Positions 9,637 to 18,752 of a stretch of 64,000 nucleotides of DNA are shown here, piece by piece. A program made the position numbers and the translations under genes. The stretch's first letter is position 1; each line of letters starts with the position of its first letter. A model generated the notes under the pieces. It made no database searches. It saw only the letters and a list, made by a program, of their open reading frames with translations, and was not told the origin of the DNA. Source of the DNA: Anaerolineae bacterium (lineage in GTDB: Bacteria; Chloroflexota; Anaerolineae; JAADDB01); the NCBI GenBank assembly GCA_015490995.1, contig WFWT01000128.1:1-64000 (forward strand). Direction: 5' to 3'.

Positions 9637-11589
9637 TCACATGGTCACAGCTTCGCCAAAAATAATACCTTGCGGGATCTCGAAGACCTCCTTGTAGCCC
9701 CGTTCCACGGCCCGCATGTTATCGCGCACCACCTGCTCGCCGCGCTTGCCGAAGTACTTGCGCAGGGCTTTTTCCACACCCTTCATCACGTCGTCATACG
9801 TCATCTTATAGCGTTCGGCAAAGGGCGTGATGCGCAAGAAGACGCCGAGGAGCACAATGCCCGCCATCCGGATACGCAGGTCGGGGCGGGTGGCAACCTC
9901 CTCCGCGATCTTGAAGGTGTCCAGCGCGAAAACCCGCGCCCGTTTTTCCCGGATGAGCCGCTTGGCATACTCGGGAATGCTTGCCCACACCTCTGCCGGG
10001 TCGGTCTTGGCGGACTGGAGAAAGATAAGGCCTCCCTCCGCAAGCCCGGCCAGGGGATTGCCGGTGTACAGCGCGTTCACGTCGTTCAGGGCAACGAATT
10101 CCACGTACTTGAGCTCACTGTGAACACGGATGGGCTCTTCCGCCACGGTGAGGTAGTAATTGGTGGGCAACCCCTTCTTCTCCGAACCGTACTTGGGATA
10201 CGCCTGAACGTAAAGGTTGAACACATCACCCAGAACCGTGGCGATTACCTTATTGGTGGTCACCGACCCATAGCCGCCCACCGAATACCCGCGCAAGGAG
10301 AACGCCCCGCGCGGACGTACGTCGGGATCCTCCTCGCGAGGGAGGGCCAACGCATGCTTGATGCCAAGGCAGAAGAACCGTTTGCCCTCGTCCGTGGCCA
10401 TGTTTTTAATGGCCGCCACGAGGTCACCGGGCCGGACATCCCGACTGCCCAGGCCGGCTGCGCCTGAGTAAATGGTGGGGATGCGAGTGATCTCGGGGTA
10501 ATGGTCTGTGCCGATGAGCGCGTCTGCAAACGCGGCCTTGATCTCCATGGTGAGCGGGTTGGACTGGGCCAACGGATTATCCATCCGCTCCAGGACGGTG
10601 AAGGCCTTCACATGAGCTAGGGCCTCCACCAACTCCGGCCCCGGGAAGGGGCGGAAGACGGTCACGTGGACCACGCCCACTTTCATCCCCAGGTGTTCGC
10701 GCACCCAATCCACCGTGGGCATCGCCGTTTCCATCATGCTACCCATGCCCACCAGGGCGTATTCCGCATCCTCCATGCGGTACAGGTCAATCAGCCCGTA
10801 ACGCCGTCCGGTGAGGCGGTAGAATTCCGCCATAGCCTCCAACAGGGCAGGTTTTACCCGTTCGTAGAAGACCCGTTGGGCTATCTTGCCCTTCATGTAC
10901 GCGTCCTGGTTCTCCACCACACCGGACATAATGGGATTTTTGGGGTCCATGTAATTGATGAGCTTTTCCTGAGGAGCGCCCACGAACTCTTTCATCAGCT
11001 CGAGTTCGGGAAGACGGACATTCTCCACTGTGTGGGTGGTGAGAAAACCGTCTTGCACGTTGAGAAAGGGGGTTTGGGAGGCTTCGGCGGCCCGCCGTGC
11101 AATAAGGCACAGGTCACCGGCCTCCTGCGCGTTGCGGGCAAAAACGATACCCCAGCCCGTGTCCGCCACCGCCATGACGTCGTCATGTCCGGCGTGGACG
11201 TTTAGGGCCTGGCTGGTTAATGCCCGCGCACCGATGTTGAACACCACCGGCAATCGCTTGCCCGCAATGGTGTACAGCACCTCCTTCATCAGGATCAAGC
11301 CCTGACCGGACGTGAAGTTGGTCACCCGACCACCGGCCAGCGCGAACCCTTCGGCAGCGGACGCCGCGGAGTGTTCTGATTCTGGTTCCATAAACACCAA
11401 GGGATCGCCCCACAGGTTCCGCTGACCGTTGGCCACCGCACGGGCGTACTCCACTCCCATGTTGCTAGAGGATGTGATGGGATAAGCACATGCTCCCTGG
11501 GAAATGTTGGTCTCTACCCAGACCACGGTGCCCGTGCCATCGGTGGTGGTAGGAATACCCGGGTATGGGAACTGCCGTTCGTTGGACAT
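9637..11589 (-). CDS. 2-oxoacid (pyruvate):ferredoxin oxidoreductase, fused alpha and gamma domains
   Basis: AYPITSSSNMGVEYARAVANGQRN ... SGQGLILMKEVLYTIAGKRLPVVFNIGAR ... C-terminal GYGSVTTNKVIATVLGDVFNLYVQAYPKYGSEKKGLPTNYYLTVAEEPI. RBS GGAGG before ATG 11589. Confidence 0.88.
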   Translation of the reverse strand: MSNERQFPYPGIPTTTDGTGTVVWVETNISQGACAYPITSSSNMGVEYARAVANGQRNLWGDPLVFMEPESEHSAASAAEGFALAGGRVTNFTSGQGLILMKEVLYTIAGKRLPVVFNIGARALTSQALNVHAGHDDVMAVADTGWGIVFARNAQEAGDLCLIARRAAEASQTPFLNVQDGFLTTHTVENVRLPELELMKEFVGAPQEKLINYMDPKNPIMSGVVENQDAYMKGKIAQRVFYERVKPALLEAMAEFYRLTGRRYGLIDLYRMEDAEYALVGMGSMMETAMPTVDWVREHLGMKVGVVHVTVFRPFPGPELVEALAHVKAFTVLERMDNPLAQSNPLTMEIKAAFADALIGTDHYPEITRIPTIYSGAAGLGSRDVRPGDLVAAIKNMATDEGKRFFCLGIKHALALPREEDPDVRPRGAFSLRGYSVGGYGSVTTNKVIATVLGDVFNLYVQAYPKYGSEKKGLPTNYYLTVAEEPIRVHSELKYVEFVALNDVNALYTGNPLAGLAEGGLIFLQSAKTDPAEVWASIPEYAKRLIREKRARVFALDTFKIAEEVATRPDLRIRMAGIVLLGVFLRITPFAERYKMTYDDVMKGVEKALRKYFGKRGEQVVRDNMRAVERGYKEVFEIPQGIIFGEAVTM

Positions 11590-11637
11590 GATCATCCTCC
11601 GTGTACCAATATCCACACCTCGCCATCGCCAGACAGA

Positions 11638-11665
11638 CAAAAGCCCCGCCACCGAGGTGGGGGGC
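11638..11665 (-). terminator. Intrinsic terminator, probably of the murA-side transcript
   Basis: Minus strand GCCCCCCACC-TC-GGTGGCGGGGC followed by TTTTGT. Confidence 0.6.
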
Positions 11666-11796
11666 ACTTCCTCGTGCAGGGACGTCATATTTATCGATAT
11701 GCTCGCTCCAGATTATACGCCAGAAACAGGGGGAAGGCAACTTGCTACAGACGATAACGGGATCGTCACACGGAGGCCCGAGGAGGGGGCTCTGTC

Positions 11797-13080
11797 CTAG
11801 TCGGGGAGCCGCTCTATGTGTGCGCCCAGAGGGCGTAGCTTTTCCTCTATACGTTGATAACCCCGGTCGATCTGTTCAATGTTGTGGATGATGCTCTCCC
11901 CCTCCGCGATGAGCGCGGCGATCAGGAGGGCCATACCGGCTCGGATGTCAGGGCTGGACAGGATCTGCCCATGAAGACGGGCTGGACCGCTGACCACAGC
12001 CCGGTGAGGGTCGCACAGGATGATGTGAGCTCCCATGCTGATCAGCTTGTCCACGAAGTACAGGCGACTCTCGAACAGCTTTTCGTGGATTAGAATGACC
12101 CCTTCGGCCTGCGTCGCCACCACCAGCGCGATGCTCATCAGGTCGGCCGGGAACATGGGCCAAGGCGCGTCGTCCACCTTGGGGATCGCGCCGCCCACGT
12201 CCGGGATGATACGCAGTTCCTGGCCGTCCGGCACCACCAGGGCGTTCCCATCACGAATAACATGCACATTGAACCGCCGCTCAAAAACCCAGAGGATCAT
12301 CTGGAGATCATCGAATTGCACAGGCTCGATGCGGATCTCCCCAGGGGTAATGGCCCCTAACCCCAGATAACTCCCGATTTCTATGTAATCCGGCCCAAGG
12401 GTGTACTCTGTTCCGTGCAACCGGTCCACGCCGTGGATGGTCAACACATTGCTACCGATCCCCTCAATCTGGGCTCCCATCCGATTTAACAGACGACAAA
12501 GGTCCTGGACGTGGGGTTCGCACGCGGCATTTCGGATGACCGTTGTGCCGGGTGCAAGCACCGCAGCCATGATGGCATTTTCTGTAGCTGTGACACTGGC
12601 CTCGTCCAGGAGAATACTCGCGGCGCGCAGGCCGGAGGTGCGGAAAACAAAGGTCCGGTTAAAGGTGATCTGGGCCCCCAGGTGTTCCAGGGCCAGAATA
12701 TGGGTGTCAATACGACGCCGGCCAATGACATCACCTCCCGGTGGGGGCAGCTCCAGATGCCCTACGCGCGCCAGGAGAGGGCCGGCCAACAAGATGGACG
12801 CGCGAATCTCTCGACAGAGGGCCGGATCTAACCGTCGCGCCTGGACGTCTCGCGCTACCAGGCGGACGCTGGAGGAGCCGATCCAGGTCACGTCCACGCC
12901 CAGGTGGGACAACAGGGCCAGCATGGTTTCAACATCTCCGATCCGGGGCACGTTGTGCAGGATAACGGGGTCCTCCGTCAACAAGGTCGCGCTCAGTGCC
13001 GGCAACGCAGCGTTCTTGTTGCCGCTGGGCCGAATGGTGCCGTTGAGAGGATATCCCCCTTCGATGCGGAAATGTGCCAT
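11797..13080 (-). CDS. murA: UDP-N-acetylglucosamine 1-carboxyvinyltransferase
   Basis: [53 protein letters not shown]; MurA fold repeats. Confidence 0.9.
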   Translation of the reverse strand: MAHFRIEGGYPLNGTIRPSGNKNAALPALSATLLTEDPVILHNVPRIGDVETMLALLSHLGVDVTWIGSSSVRLVARDVQARRLDPALCREIRASILLAGPLLARVGHLELPPPGGDVIGRRRIDTHILALEHLGAQITFNRTFVFRTSGLRAASILLDEASVTATENAIMAAVLAPGTTVIRNAACEPHVQDLCRLLNRMGAQIEGIGSNVLTIHGVDRLHGTEYTLGPDYIEIGSYLGLGAITPGEIRIEPVQFDDLQMILWVFERRFNVHVIRDGNALVVPDGQELRIIPDVGGAIPKVDDAPWPMFPADLMSIALVVATQAEGVILIHEKLFESRLYFVDKLISMGAHIILCDPHRAVVSGPARLHGQILSSPDIRAGMALLIAALIAEGESIIHNIEQIDRGYQRIEEKLRPLGAHIERLPD

Positions 13081-13099
13081 ACGTCACCTCAAGAGCGTG

Positions 13100-13900
13100 T
13101 CAGTGTTCCCGCCAAGCCCGAACAGGATCCCCTGTCTGGACGTGCCACTGAGCCGCTGCGTTCCCTTCTCGCAGGGAAAATTCTAGGGTATCGTTGCTGC
13201 CGATAAGGGCCAGCGGTTCACCGACGGCCACATCGCCGTATGTCCGTTTCAGGCCGCGCAGTTGTTGTTGTCCTATGCGGAATACCCACCCGTTCGGATC
13301 GCCGCCCAGCATTTCGGCCGGAATGTTGGTCACGATGTTACCAAAACGATCTACGTGAATGACCATCCCCTCAATTGAGCCGTCGGGCAACACGCGCGCT
13401 TCCGGCCAGGAAAGACGCACGATCTCCTCCGGTGCCAGGGGAGTGCCCAGCGCGTGCAACGGTACCCCGCGGGCAATGTAGGCCGCCACCGGTGCAAAGA
13501 TGTCCCGACCGTGAAATGTGCGGCTGACCCGGTCCAACCAATATGTGGGATTGTTCAGATGCACGATCTCTTCCGGAGGGTCATACTTGAGCACCGGCGT
13601 GAGCAAGCCGTTGTCCGGGACGACGTAAACGGCTCGCGCAGTACGCACGGCCAGTGCCCGGCGCTCAGTACCCACGCCGGGATCCACCACCACAACGTGA
13701 ATCGTCCTTTCGGGAAAGTAAGGCACCAAACTGGCCAGAAGATAAGCGGCCTCCCGAACGTTCTGCGGGGGTACTTCGTGGGTGATGTCCACCACCCGCA
13801 CGTCCGGGGCAATACCCAGGATGACGCCCTTCATCGCTCCCACATACTGATCCTGGGTGCCGAAATCCGTGGTCAACGTGATAATGCGCGGCGTGCTCAT
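13100..13900 (-). CDS. SAM hydroxide adenosyltransferase (DUF62, chlorinase/fluorinase superfamily)
   Basis: RIITLTTDFGTQDQYVGAMKGVILGIAPDVRVVDITHEVPPQN, VVDPGVGTERRALAV, VDRFGNIVTNI. Confidence 0.88.
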   Translation of the reverse strand: MSTPRIITLTTDFGTQDQYVGAMKGVILGIAPDVRVVDITHEVPPQNVREAAYLLASLVPYFPERTIHVVVVDPGVGTERRALAVRTARAVYVVPDNGLLTPVLKYDPPEEIVHLNNPTYWLDRVSRTFHGRDIFAPVAAYIARGVPLHALGTPLAPEEIVRLSWPEARVLPDGSIEGMVIHVDRFGNIVTNIPAEMLGGDPNGWVFRIGQQQLRGLKRTYGDVAVGEPLALIGSNDTLEFSLREGNAAAQWHVQTGDPVRAWREH

Positions 13901-14048
13901 GGGCTTTCTTTCTCCTGTTTCCCGTGCCGGGGTGTGGTCCTTCCCCACTTCTCTCGTGCCCGGCAATGGGATCCGGGGTCACCATAGGGTATGCCAGGAC
14001 CAGGGGAAGATCAAGTGACGCTCCCACCAGGGTAAGCCGGCAAGCCCC

Positions 14049-14090
14049 GGGGCCCTGACACCCTCCCTCTTGGCGGTCGGCCAGGGCCCC
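14049..14090. repeat. 9-bp inverted repeat, hairpin with about 24-nt loop after thiW
   Basis: GGGGCCCTG at 14049-14057 and CAGGGCCCC at 14082-14090; no U-tract. Confidence 0.4.
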
Positions 14091-14118
14091 AGGACACGCT
14101 GTGTTTGGGAGAACAGGC

Positions 14119-14613
14119 TTAGAGCTCGATGATGCCGGCCGCCTGTAACCCTCGCAACGCGATGAGCGCGACGATGGTGCCGATAAGCGTGCTGAGGAGG
14201 AAGCTAAGCACAAGTACACTCAACGCCATGGTCTTGTTCATCACCACCGGCGCGAAGATCAGCCCGCTGAAGAGGGCAGCGATGATACCTGTGCCAACGA
14301 CCTCACCGGCCGCAGCTGCGAAAATGTTACGGGTGTACCGGTAAGCATACCCACTCAGGAAGGCCCCGATCATCCCTCCGGGAAAAGCGAGCGGGGTGCC
14401 CACGCCAAGCGCGTTACGAATCGCGCCGATGATGGCAGCATTGGCAACAGCCCACCACGGGCCCAACAACACCGCGCCCAGAACGTTGACGAAGTGCTGG
14501 GTTGGATTGACCTTGGCAATGCCCACCGGAAAGGACGTCAGGGGCGCCAACGCAACCCCGATAGCGACCAGCACAACGGCCTGGGCTACCAGACGGGTCT
14601 GCACTTTACTCAT
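14119..14613 (-). CDS. thiW: ECF transporter S component ThiW (thiazole/thiamin precursor)
   Basis: APLTSFPVGIAKVNPTQHFVNVLGAVLLGPWWAVANAAIIGAIRNALGVGTPLAFPGGMIGAFLSGY. Confidence 0.85.
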   Translation of the reverse strand: MSKVQTRLVAQAVVLVAIGVALAPLTSFPVGIAKVNPTQHFVNVLGAVLLGPWWAVANAAIIGAIRNALGVGTPLAFPGGMIGAFLSGYAYRYTRNIFAAAAGEVVGTGIIAALFSGLIFAPVVMNKTMALSVLVLSFLLSTLIGTIVALIALRGLQAAGIIEL

Positions 14614-14697
14614 CGGTCTTCTCCTCCATGACCATGCCGGTATATCCAAACCGTTCCGGGCAAGGGAACGCGTGCTATGGGGCCTCTCTCACCCCGA

Positions 14698-15324
14698 CTA
14701 TTCTTCAACGTCCCACGCGGATTGGAAGAAGTCCCGTTCGCACAACATAGCGTAGCGGTATGTCTCCCGCACCAGCGGGATATCGGTGGCGAAGCGGTCC
14801 ACGATAGCCTCCAGGTGACGGGCCAACGCTTCAAAGTCATCGCTGCTGTAGGTGCGAATCCAGTCCGCATAAGCGTGCTGGGGAATGCCATCCCGGGCTA
14901 ATTGCTGTCCCAGCCAGGCATAAAGGCGCATACATGGGGACATCGCCACGGCAGTGACGCCCACGTCATAGTGCCAGGCCGTGGCCAGCAAGAAGTCGGT
15001 GTACCGACGAGTGACAGGACTGGGGCGAACTGCCTGCAAGTCCACACCCCAAGAGGCCGCGTAGGCTTCGTGAAGCTTGCGTTCTTCCAGAACCCCGGTG
15101 GCCAGCTCGTGGAAGGTGCGGAACGCTTGCCAATCCGGTGCTTTGGCAGCCGCAATACTGTAAGCACGGGCGAAGGCCTCCAGGAAGAACGCATCTTGTC
15201 CCACGTAATAAGCGAATTTCTCCCGGGCCAAGGAACCGTCCTGAATTCCCTGCACAAAGGGATGTCTCAGACAGGCGTCGGCCAGATCCCGATTAGCGTC
15301 CCACAACATGCGCGACAAGCTCAT
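14698..15324 (-). CDS. tenA: TenA family thiaminase II / aminopyrimidine aminohydrolase
   Basis: HPFVQGIQDGSLAREKFAYYVGQDAFFLEAFARAYSIAAAKAPD ... HYDVGVTAVAMSPCMRLYAWLGQQL. Confidence 0.9.
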   Translation of the reverse strand: MSLSRMLWDANRDLADACLRHPFVQGIQDGSLAREKFAYYVGQDAFFLEAFARAYSIAAAKAPDWQAFRTFHELATGVLEERKLHEAYAASWGVDLQAVRPSPVTRRYTDFLLATAWHYDVGVTAVAMSPCMRLYAWLGQQLARDGIPQHAYADWIRTYSSDDFEALARHLEAIVDRFATDIPLVRETYRYAMLCERDFFQSAWDVEE

Positions 15325-15388
15325 GGTTGCCCTCCTCCATTCGTGGATGGTGATACCGACCTCTTTTCGGCTGTCGGTCGCTTCTGCA

Positions 15389-16396
15389 TCAAAAGTGTCG
15401 CCACCCCTGCGCGGTAAGAGGCACCTCCTTCCCGTCGGGAAGGACCAGCCAATGCCCTGCGGAAGCGGGCAGGATCTCGCCGATGACGGTGATCGGTGTG
15501 CGGGTGATGTCCGTTACCTGCCGTTGCAGGATCGGCACCCCCTCCGCTCCCGCGGTGAAACACAGTTCATAATCTTCCCCTCCCGTCAAAGCCCATTCCC
15601 AGGCCGGACGTCCGGTGTACGCTGCCACCTGACGCGCGGCTGCAGAAAGGGGAAACCGTTCCGCCCAGAGGCGAATGCCCACCTCGCTGGCGTTGCAGAG
15701 GTGCATGACATCGCTACTCAGCCCATCACTGATGTCAATCATGGCTGTAGCCTGCCGGGAACGCGCGATGAGGCGTCCCTCGGTCAAGCGGGGGCTCGGG
15801 GTCAGATGACGGGACAACAAGTACGCGCGCGCCGCGTCCGGGACGGTGATTTCCGGGTGGAGGATAAGGTGTAACCCCAGTGCCGAATCACCCAGCGTGC
15901 CGGTCACAAGCACCTGGTCACCAGGACGCGCGCCGGAGCGAAGCAACACCTCGTCCTTGGCCACAGTGCCGAGCACGGTGATGTCGATAAAGATCCCGTC
16001 AGGAGAACGTGCCATGTTACCCCCCACCACAGCGGCCCCGACACGTGTGGCCTCTGCGTGCAGGCCTTCATACAAAGCTTCCACCCACGCAACCTCCAGG
16101 TCCTGGGGAAGGGCCAGCGAAGCCAGGACAAAGGTAGGCGTGCCCCCCATGGCAGCAATATCACTCACGTTGATGGCCAAAGCCTTCCGTCCCAGCTGGT
16201 AGGGTGTGATAACCTGGCGGAGGAAGTGAACCCCTTCCACCTGACTGTCCACCGTAGCCAGCAGCCATTGGTCCTCCGCCACCTGGAGGACAGCTACGTC
16301 ATCCCCAATGCCTACTACGACCCCCTTGTGAGGCGTTTTCACCAGGGCAGCTAATCGACCGATCAGCCCAAATTCCCCCACATCGCCTACTTTCAC
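15389..16396 (-). CDS. thiL: Thiamin-monophosphate kinase
   Basis: GEFGLIGRLAALVKTPHKGVVVGIGDDVAVLQ ... ALAINVSDIAAMGGTPTFVLASLALP ... DISDGLSSDVMHLC. GTG start at 16396 after AAGGAGGAAGCA; the ORF track start at 16558 is an upstream read-through. Confidence 0.9.
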   Translation of the reverse strand: MKVGDVGEFGLIGRLAALVKTPHKGVVVGIGDDVAVLQVAEDQWLLATVDSQVEGVHFLRQVITPYQLGRKALAINVSDIAAMGGTPTFVLASLALPQDLEVAWVEALYEGLHAEATRVGAAVVGGNMARSPDGIFIDITVLGTVAKDEVLLRSGARPGDQVLVTGTLGDSALGLHLILHPEITVPDAARAYLLSRHLTPSPRLTEGRLIARSRQATAMIDISDGLSSDVMHLCNASEVGIRLWAERFPLSAAARQVAAYTGRPAWEWALTGGEDYELCFTAGAEGVPILQRQVTDITRTPITVIGEILPASAGHWLVLPDGKEVPLTAQGWRHF

Positions 16397-17907
16397 TTGC
16401 TTCCTCCTTCCGGTTTGTCGTCCTCTCCCGTCACATCGTCTTTCTCCACTTCCCGGACGCGCACACCCTTGGCCAGTTCCGTCGGGGTGAGGCGAAAAAG
16501 GGTGTCGAAAAACGCGCTCTTGAAACTGGCTGGGCCGTGCGCGTGCGTGGCAGCGCACTGAGCTGCGTAGCCGTAATAGGCTAAGGCACAGGCCGCAGCC
16601 ACTAAGGGGTCATCCGCTACCGCGGCGAACGCAGCGATAACTGTAGTCGCCATGCAACCTGTGCCGGTCAGCGTGGTGAGCCAGGGGTGTCCGTTATCCA
16701 CCACAAGGGTACGGCGGCCATCGGACAGGACATCTTGGCGACCGGTGATGGCCACGACACATCTCCACGCGCGCGCGGCGTCGCGGGCGACCTGGACGCG
16801 ATCGGCAGGCCCGCCCACGCTCTCCACCCCCTTGACCTCACCACCGACACCGGTGAGCGCGCCAATTTCCCCTGCGTTCCCCCGGATGATGGCAATGTCC
16901 AGTTCCTGCAGCAGGCGCAGGTTAGTCCGAGTGCGCAGCGTTGTGGCACCGGCGCCTACCGGGTCCAGCACCACCGGAATGCCCCGGGCATTGGCCGTCC
17001 GGCCGGCAATGAGCATGGCATCCACCCAGGAGGGAGTAAGTGTACCGGGGTTGAGCACCAACGCAGAGGCCAATTGCACCATCTCGGCGACTTCCTCCGT
17101 GGCGTGGGCCATCACAGGCAGGGCACCCACGTGGAGGGTGACATTGGCTGTGTCGTTCATCACCACCATGTTGGTGATGTGGTGGATCAGCGGGCGTGTG
17201 GTGCGGATGCGACGTAACAACTCTCCTGCCATGATGCCAAAGTTCGATTCACGGGCCGGGCGTCCCCCCGCGCGAGCCTGTTCGACCGCGCGCGCCAGCC
17301 GGCGGGTGGCGGTTTCAGGGTCGGCTGCGGCCATGACTGCGGACACCACCGCTACCCCGACCGCGCCGGCTTTGATGACGGCTGCTGCGTTCTCCGGGGT
17401 AATCCCCCCAATGCCCACGACGGGAATAGACACTGCGGCCGCGACCTCCTGTAACCCCTTCAAGCCAATGGGCGGACCCGCGTCCGGTTTGGTGGTGGTG
17501 CCGTACACATCGCCCACACCCAAGTAATCCGCGCCGTCCCGTTCGGCAGCCCGGGCTTGGTCGACCGTCTCGGCCGAAACGCCGAGGATCCGGTCCGGCC
17601 CCAGCATGCGACGTGCCACGGCCGCGGGCATGTCCGTCTGACCTACATGTACTCCGTCCGCGTCAATGGCCAGCGCGACATCCACCCGGTCGTTTACGAT
17701 AAGGGGAACGCGAGCGGGGCGGGTGACGGTCAATAGCGCCCGCCCCAACTCGATCATCTCCCGGGTAGAGGCCATCTTTTCCCGCAGCTGAATGACCGTG
17801 GCACCGCCCTGAATGGCCGCCCGTACCACGTCTACCAGCGAACGTTCTCCGACCAGATGGCGGTCGGTGATCACGTACACCGAAAGGTCAAGGGAGCGGC
17901 ACCGCAT
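16393..17907 (-). CDS. Bifunctional thiamin-phosphate synthase / hydroxyethylthiazole kinase (ThiE-ThiM fusion)
   Basis: N-terminal ThiE (YVITDRHLVGERSLVDVVRAAIQGGATVIQLREK, GVGDVYGTTTKPDAGPPIGL, IPVVGIGGITPENA), then in the same frame ThiM (RTTRPLIHHITNMVVMNDTANVTLHVGALPVMAHA, PVVLDPVGAGATTLR, TGTGCMATTVIAAF). ATG 17907 preceded by GAGGAGGTTGTC. Confidence 0.88.
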   Translation of the reverse strand: MRCRSLDLSVYVITDRHLVGERSLVDVVRAAIQGGATVIQLREKMASTREMIELGRALLTVTRPARVPLIVNDRVDVALAIDADGVHVGQTDMPAAVARRMLGPDRILGVSAETVDQARAAERDGADYLGVGDVYGTTTKPDAGPPIGLKGLQEVAAAVSIPVVGIGGITPENAAAVIKAGAVGVAVVSAVMAAADPETATRRLARAVEQARAGGRPARESNFGIMAGELLRRIRTTRPLIHHITNMVVMNDTANVTLHVGALPVMAHATEEVAEMVQLASALVLNPGTLTPSWVDAMLIAGRTANARGIPVVLDPVGAGATTLRTRTNLRLLQELDIAIIRGNAGEIGALTGVGGEVKGVESVGGPADRVQVARDAARAWRCVVAITGRQDVLSDGRRTLVVDNGHPWLTTLTGTGCMATTVIAAFAAVADDPLVAAACALAYYGYAAQCAATHAHGPASFKSAFFDTLFRLTPTELAKGVRVREVEKDDVTGEDDKPEGGSK

Positions 17908-17927
17908 GACAACCTCCTCCTCGCGGC

Positions 17928-18752
17928 TCATGGTACCTCCTGGTAGGGTGTCCCCAACTGAGGGCCAAACTGGGTAAGCCATCCCCATTGCCAGAAGGTG
18001 TAAAAGGCCCCCGCCAGGATCGCCACCATGCCCAGCAGAAACAGCACATCCCGTCCGGCAAAGCGGGTTTCGTGAAGGTACGTGCGGTGCTCGTACGCGC
18101 CGAACGCACGACTTTCCATGGCGATGCCCATCTGCATGGCACGGCGAATAACGACGGCAAAGAGGGGCACCAGCAGCCGACGCATCGCCTTTACCCGCGC
18201 CCGCCAGTCCCCTTCGGTGCCGATACCTCGCATGCGGTGAGCTTCCTGGACAGTTATCAGCTCCGAGTGGAGCAAAGGCAGAAAGCGGAAGCCCGCGAAT
18301 AACCCGAACGCCAGCCGGTAGGGCAAACGCGCCTGGTGCACCATGCTGAGGGCCAAATCTCGGGGGTCGGTGGTCGCTGCAAAGAGGTAAGAGAAAAGGA
18401 CAATCGCCACCACCCGCGTGCCAAGGGTTACCCCTGTGCGAAGGCTGACATCGGTAACCCGGAAAGGCCCCCACACCCAGAGGGGTACGCCGCCCTCCCG
18501 TGGAAAAGCGATGTTCATCCACGCAAGCCCAACGGCAAACCCCATGAACGGCCAAATGCTGCGCACTACCTGGAAGGGCGGGATACGGGCGCCAAAGAGG
18601 ATCAGCACGGCTGCCAGACCGGCGACGAACACCGTCGGCGCGGGATCCTTGACCAATGTCAGGGTAAACACCGCCAGCACAATGGCCAGGAATTTGGCCA
18701 TCGGGTTCAGGGTGTGCATCCACGAACGGTGCGTCACATGTCGAAAGAGCAT
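17928..18752 (-). CDS. ECF transporter T component (YkoC-like)
   Basis: MLFRHVTHRSWMHTLNPMAKFLAIVLAVFTLTLV ... MRRLLVPLFAVVIRRAMQMGIAMESRAFG; ATGA-type overlap with the ATPase gene. Confidence 0.85.
   Translation of the reverse strand: MLFRHVTHRSWMHTLNPMAKFLAIVLAVFTLTLVKDPAPTVFVAGLAAVLILFGARIPPFQVVRSIWPFMGFAVGLAWMNIAFPREGGVPLWVWGPFRVTDVSLRTGVTLGTRVVAIVLFSYLFAATTDPRDLALSMVHQARLPYRLAFGLFAGFRFLPLLHSELITVQEAHRMRGIGTEGDWRARVKAMRRLLVPLFAVVIRRAMQMGIAMESRAFGAYEHRTYLHETRFAGRDVLFLLGMVAILAGAFYTFWQWGWLTQFGPQLGTPYQEVP

Noticed and set aside
12401-13186. 261-aa plus-strand ORF
   Set aside because: Antisense to murA; Arg/Ser-rich translation without recognisable domains.
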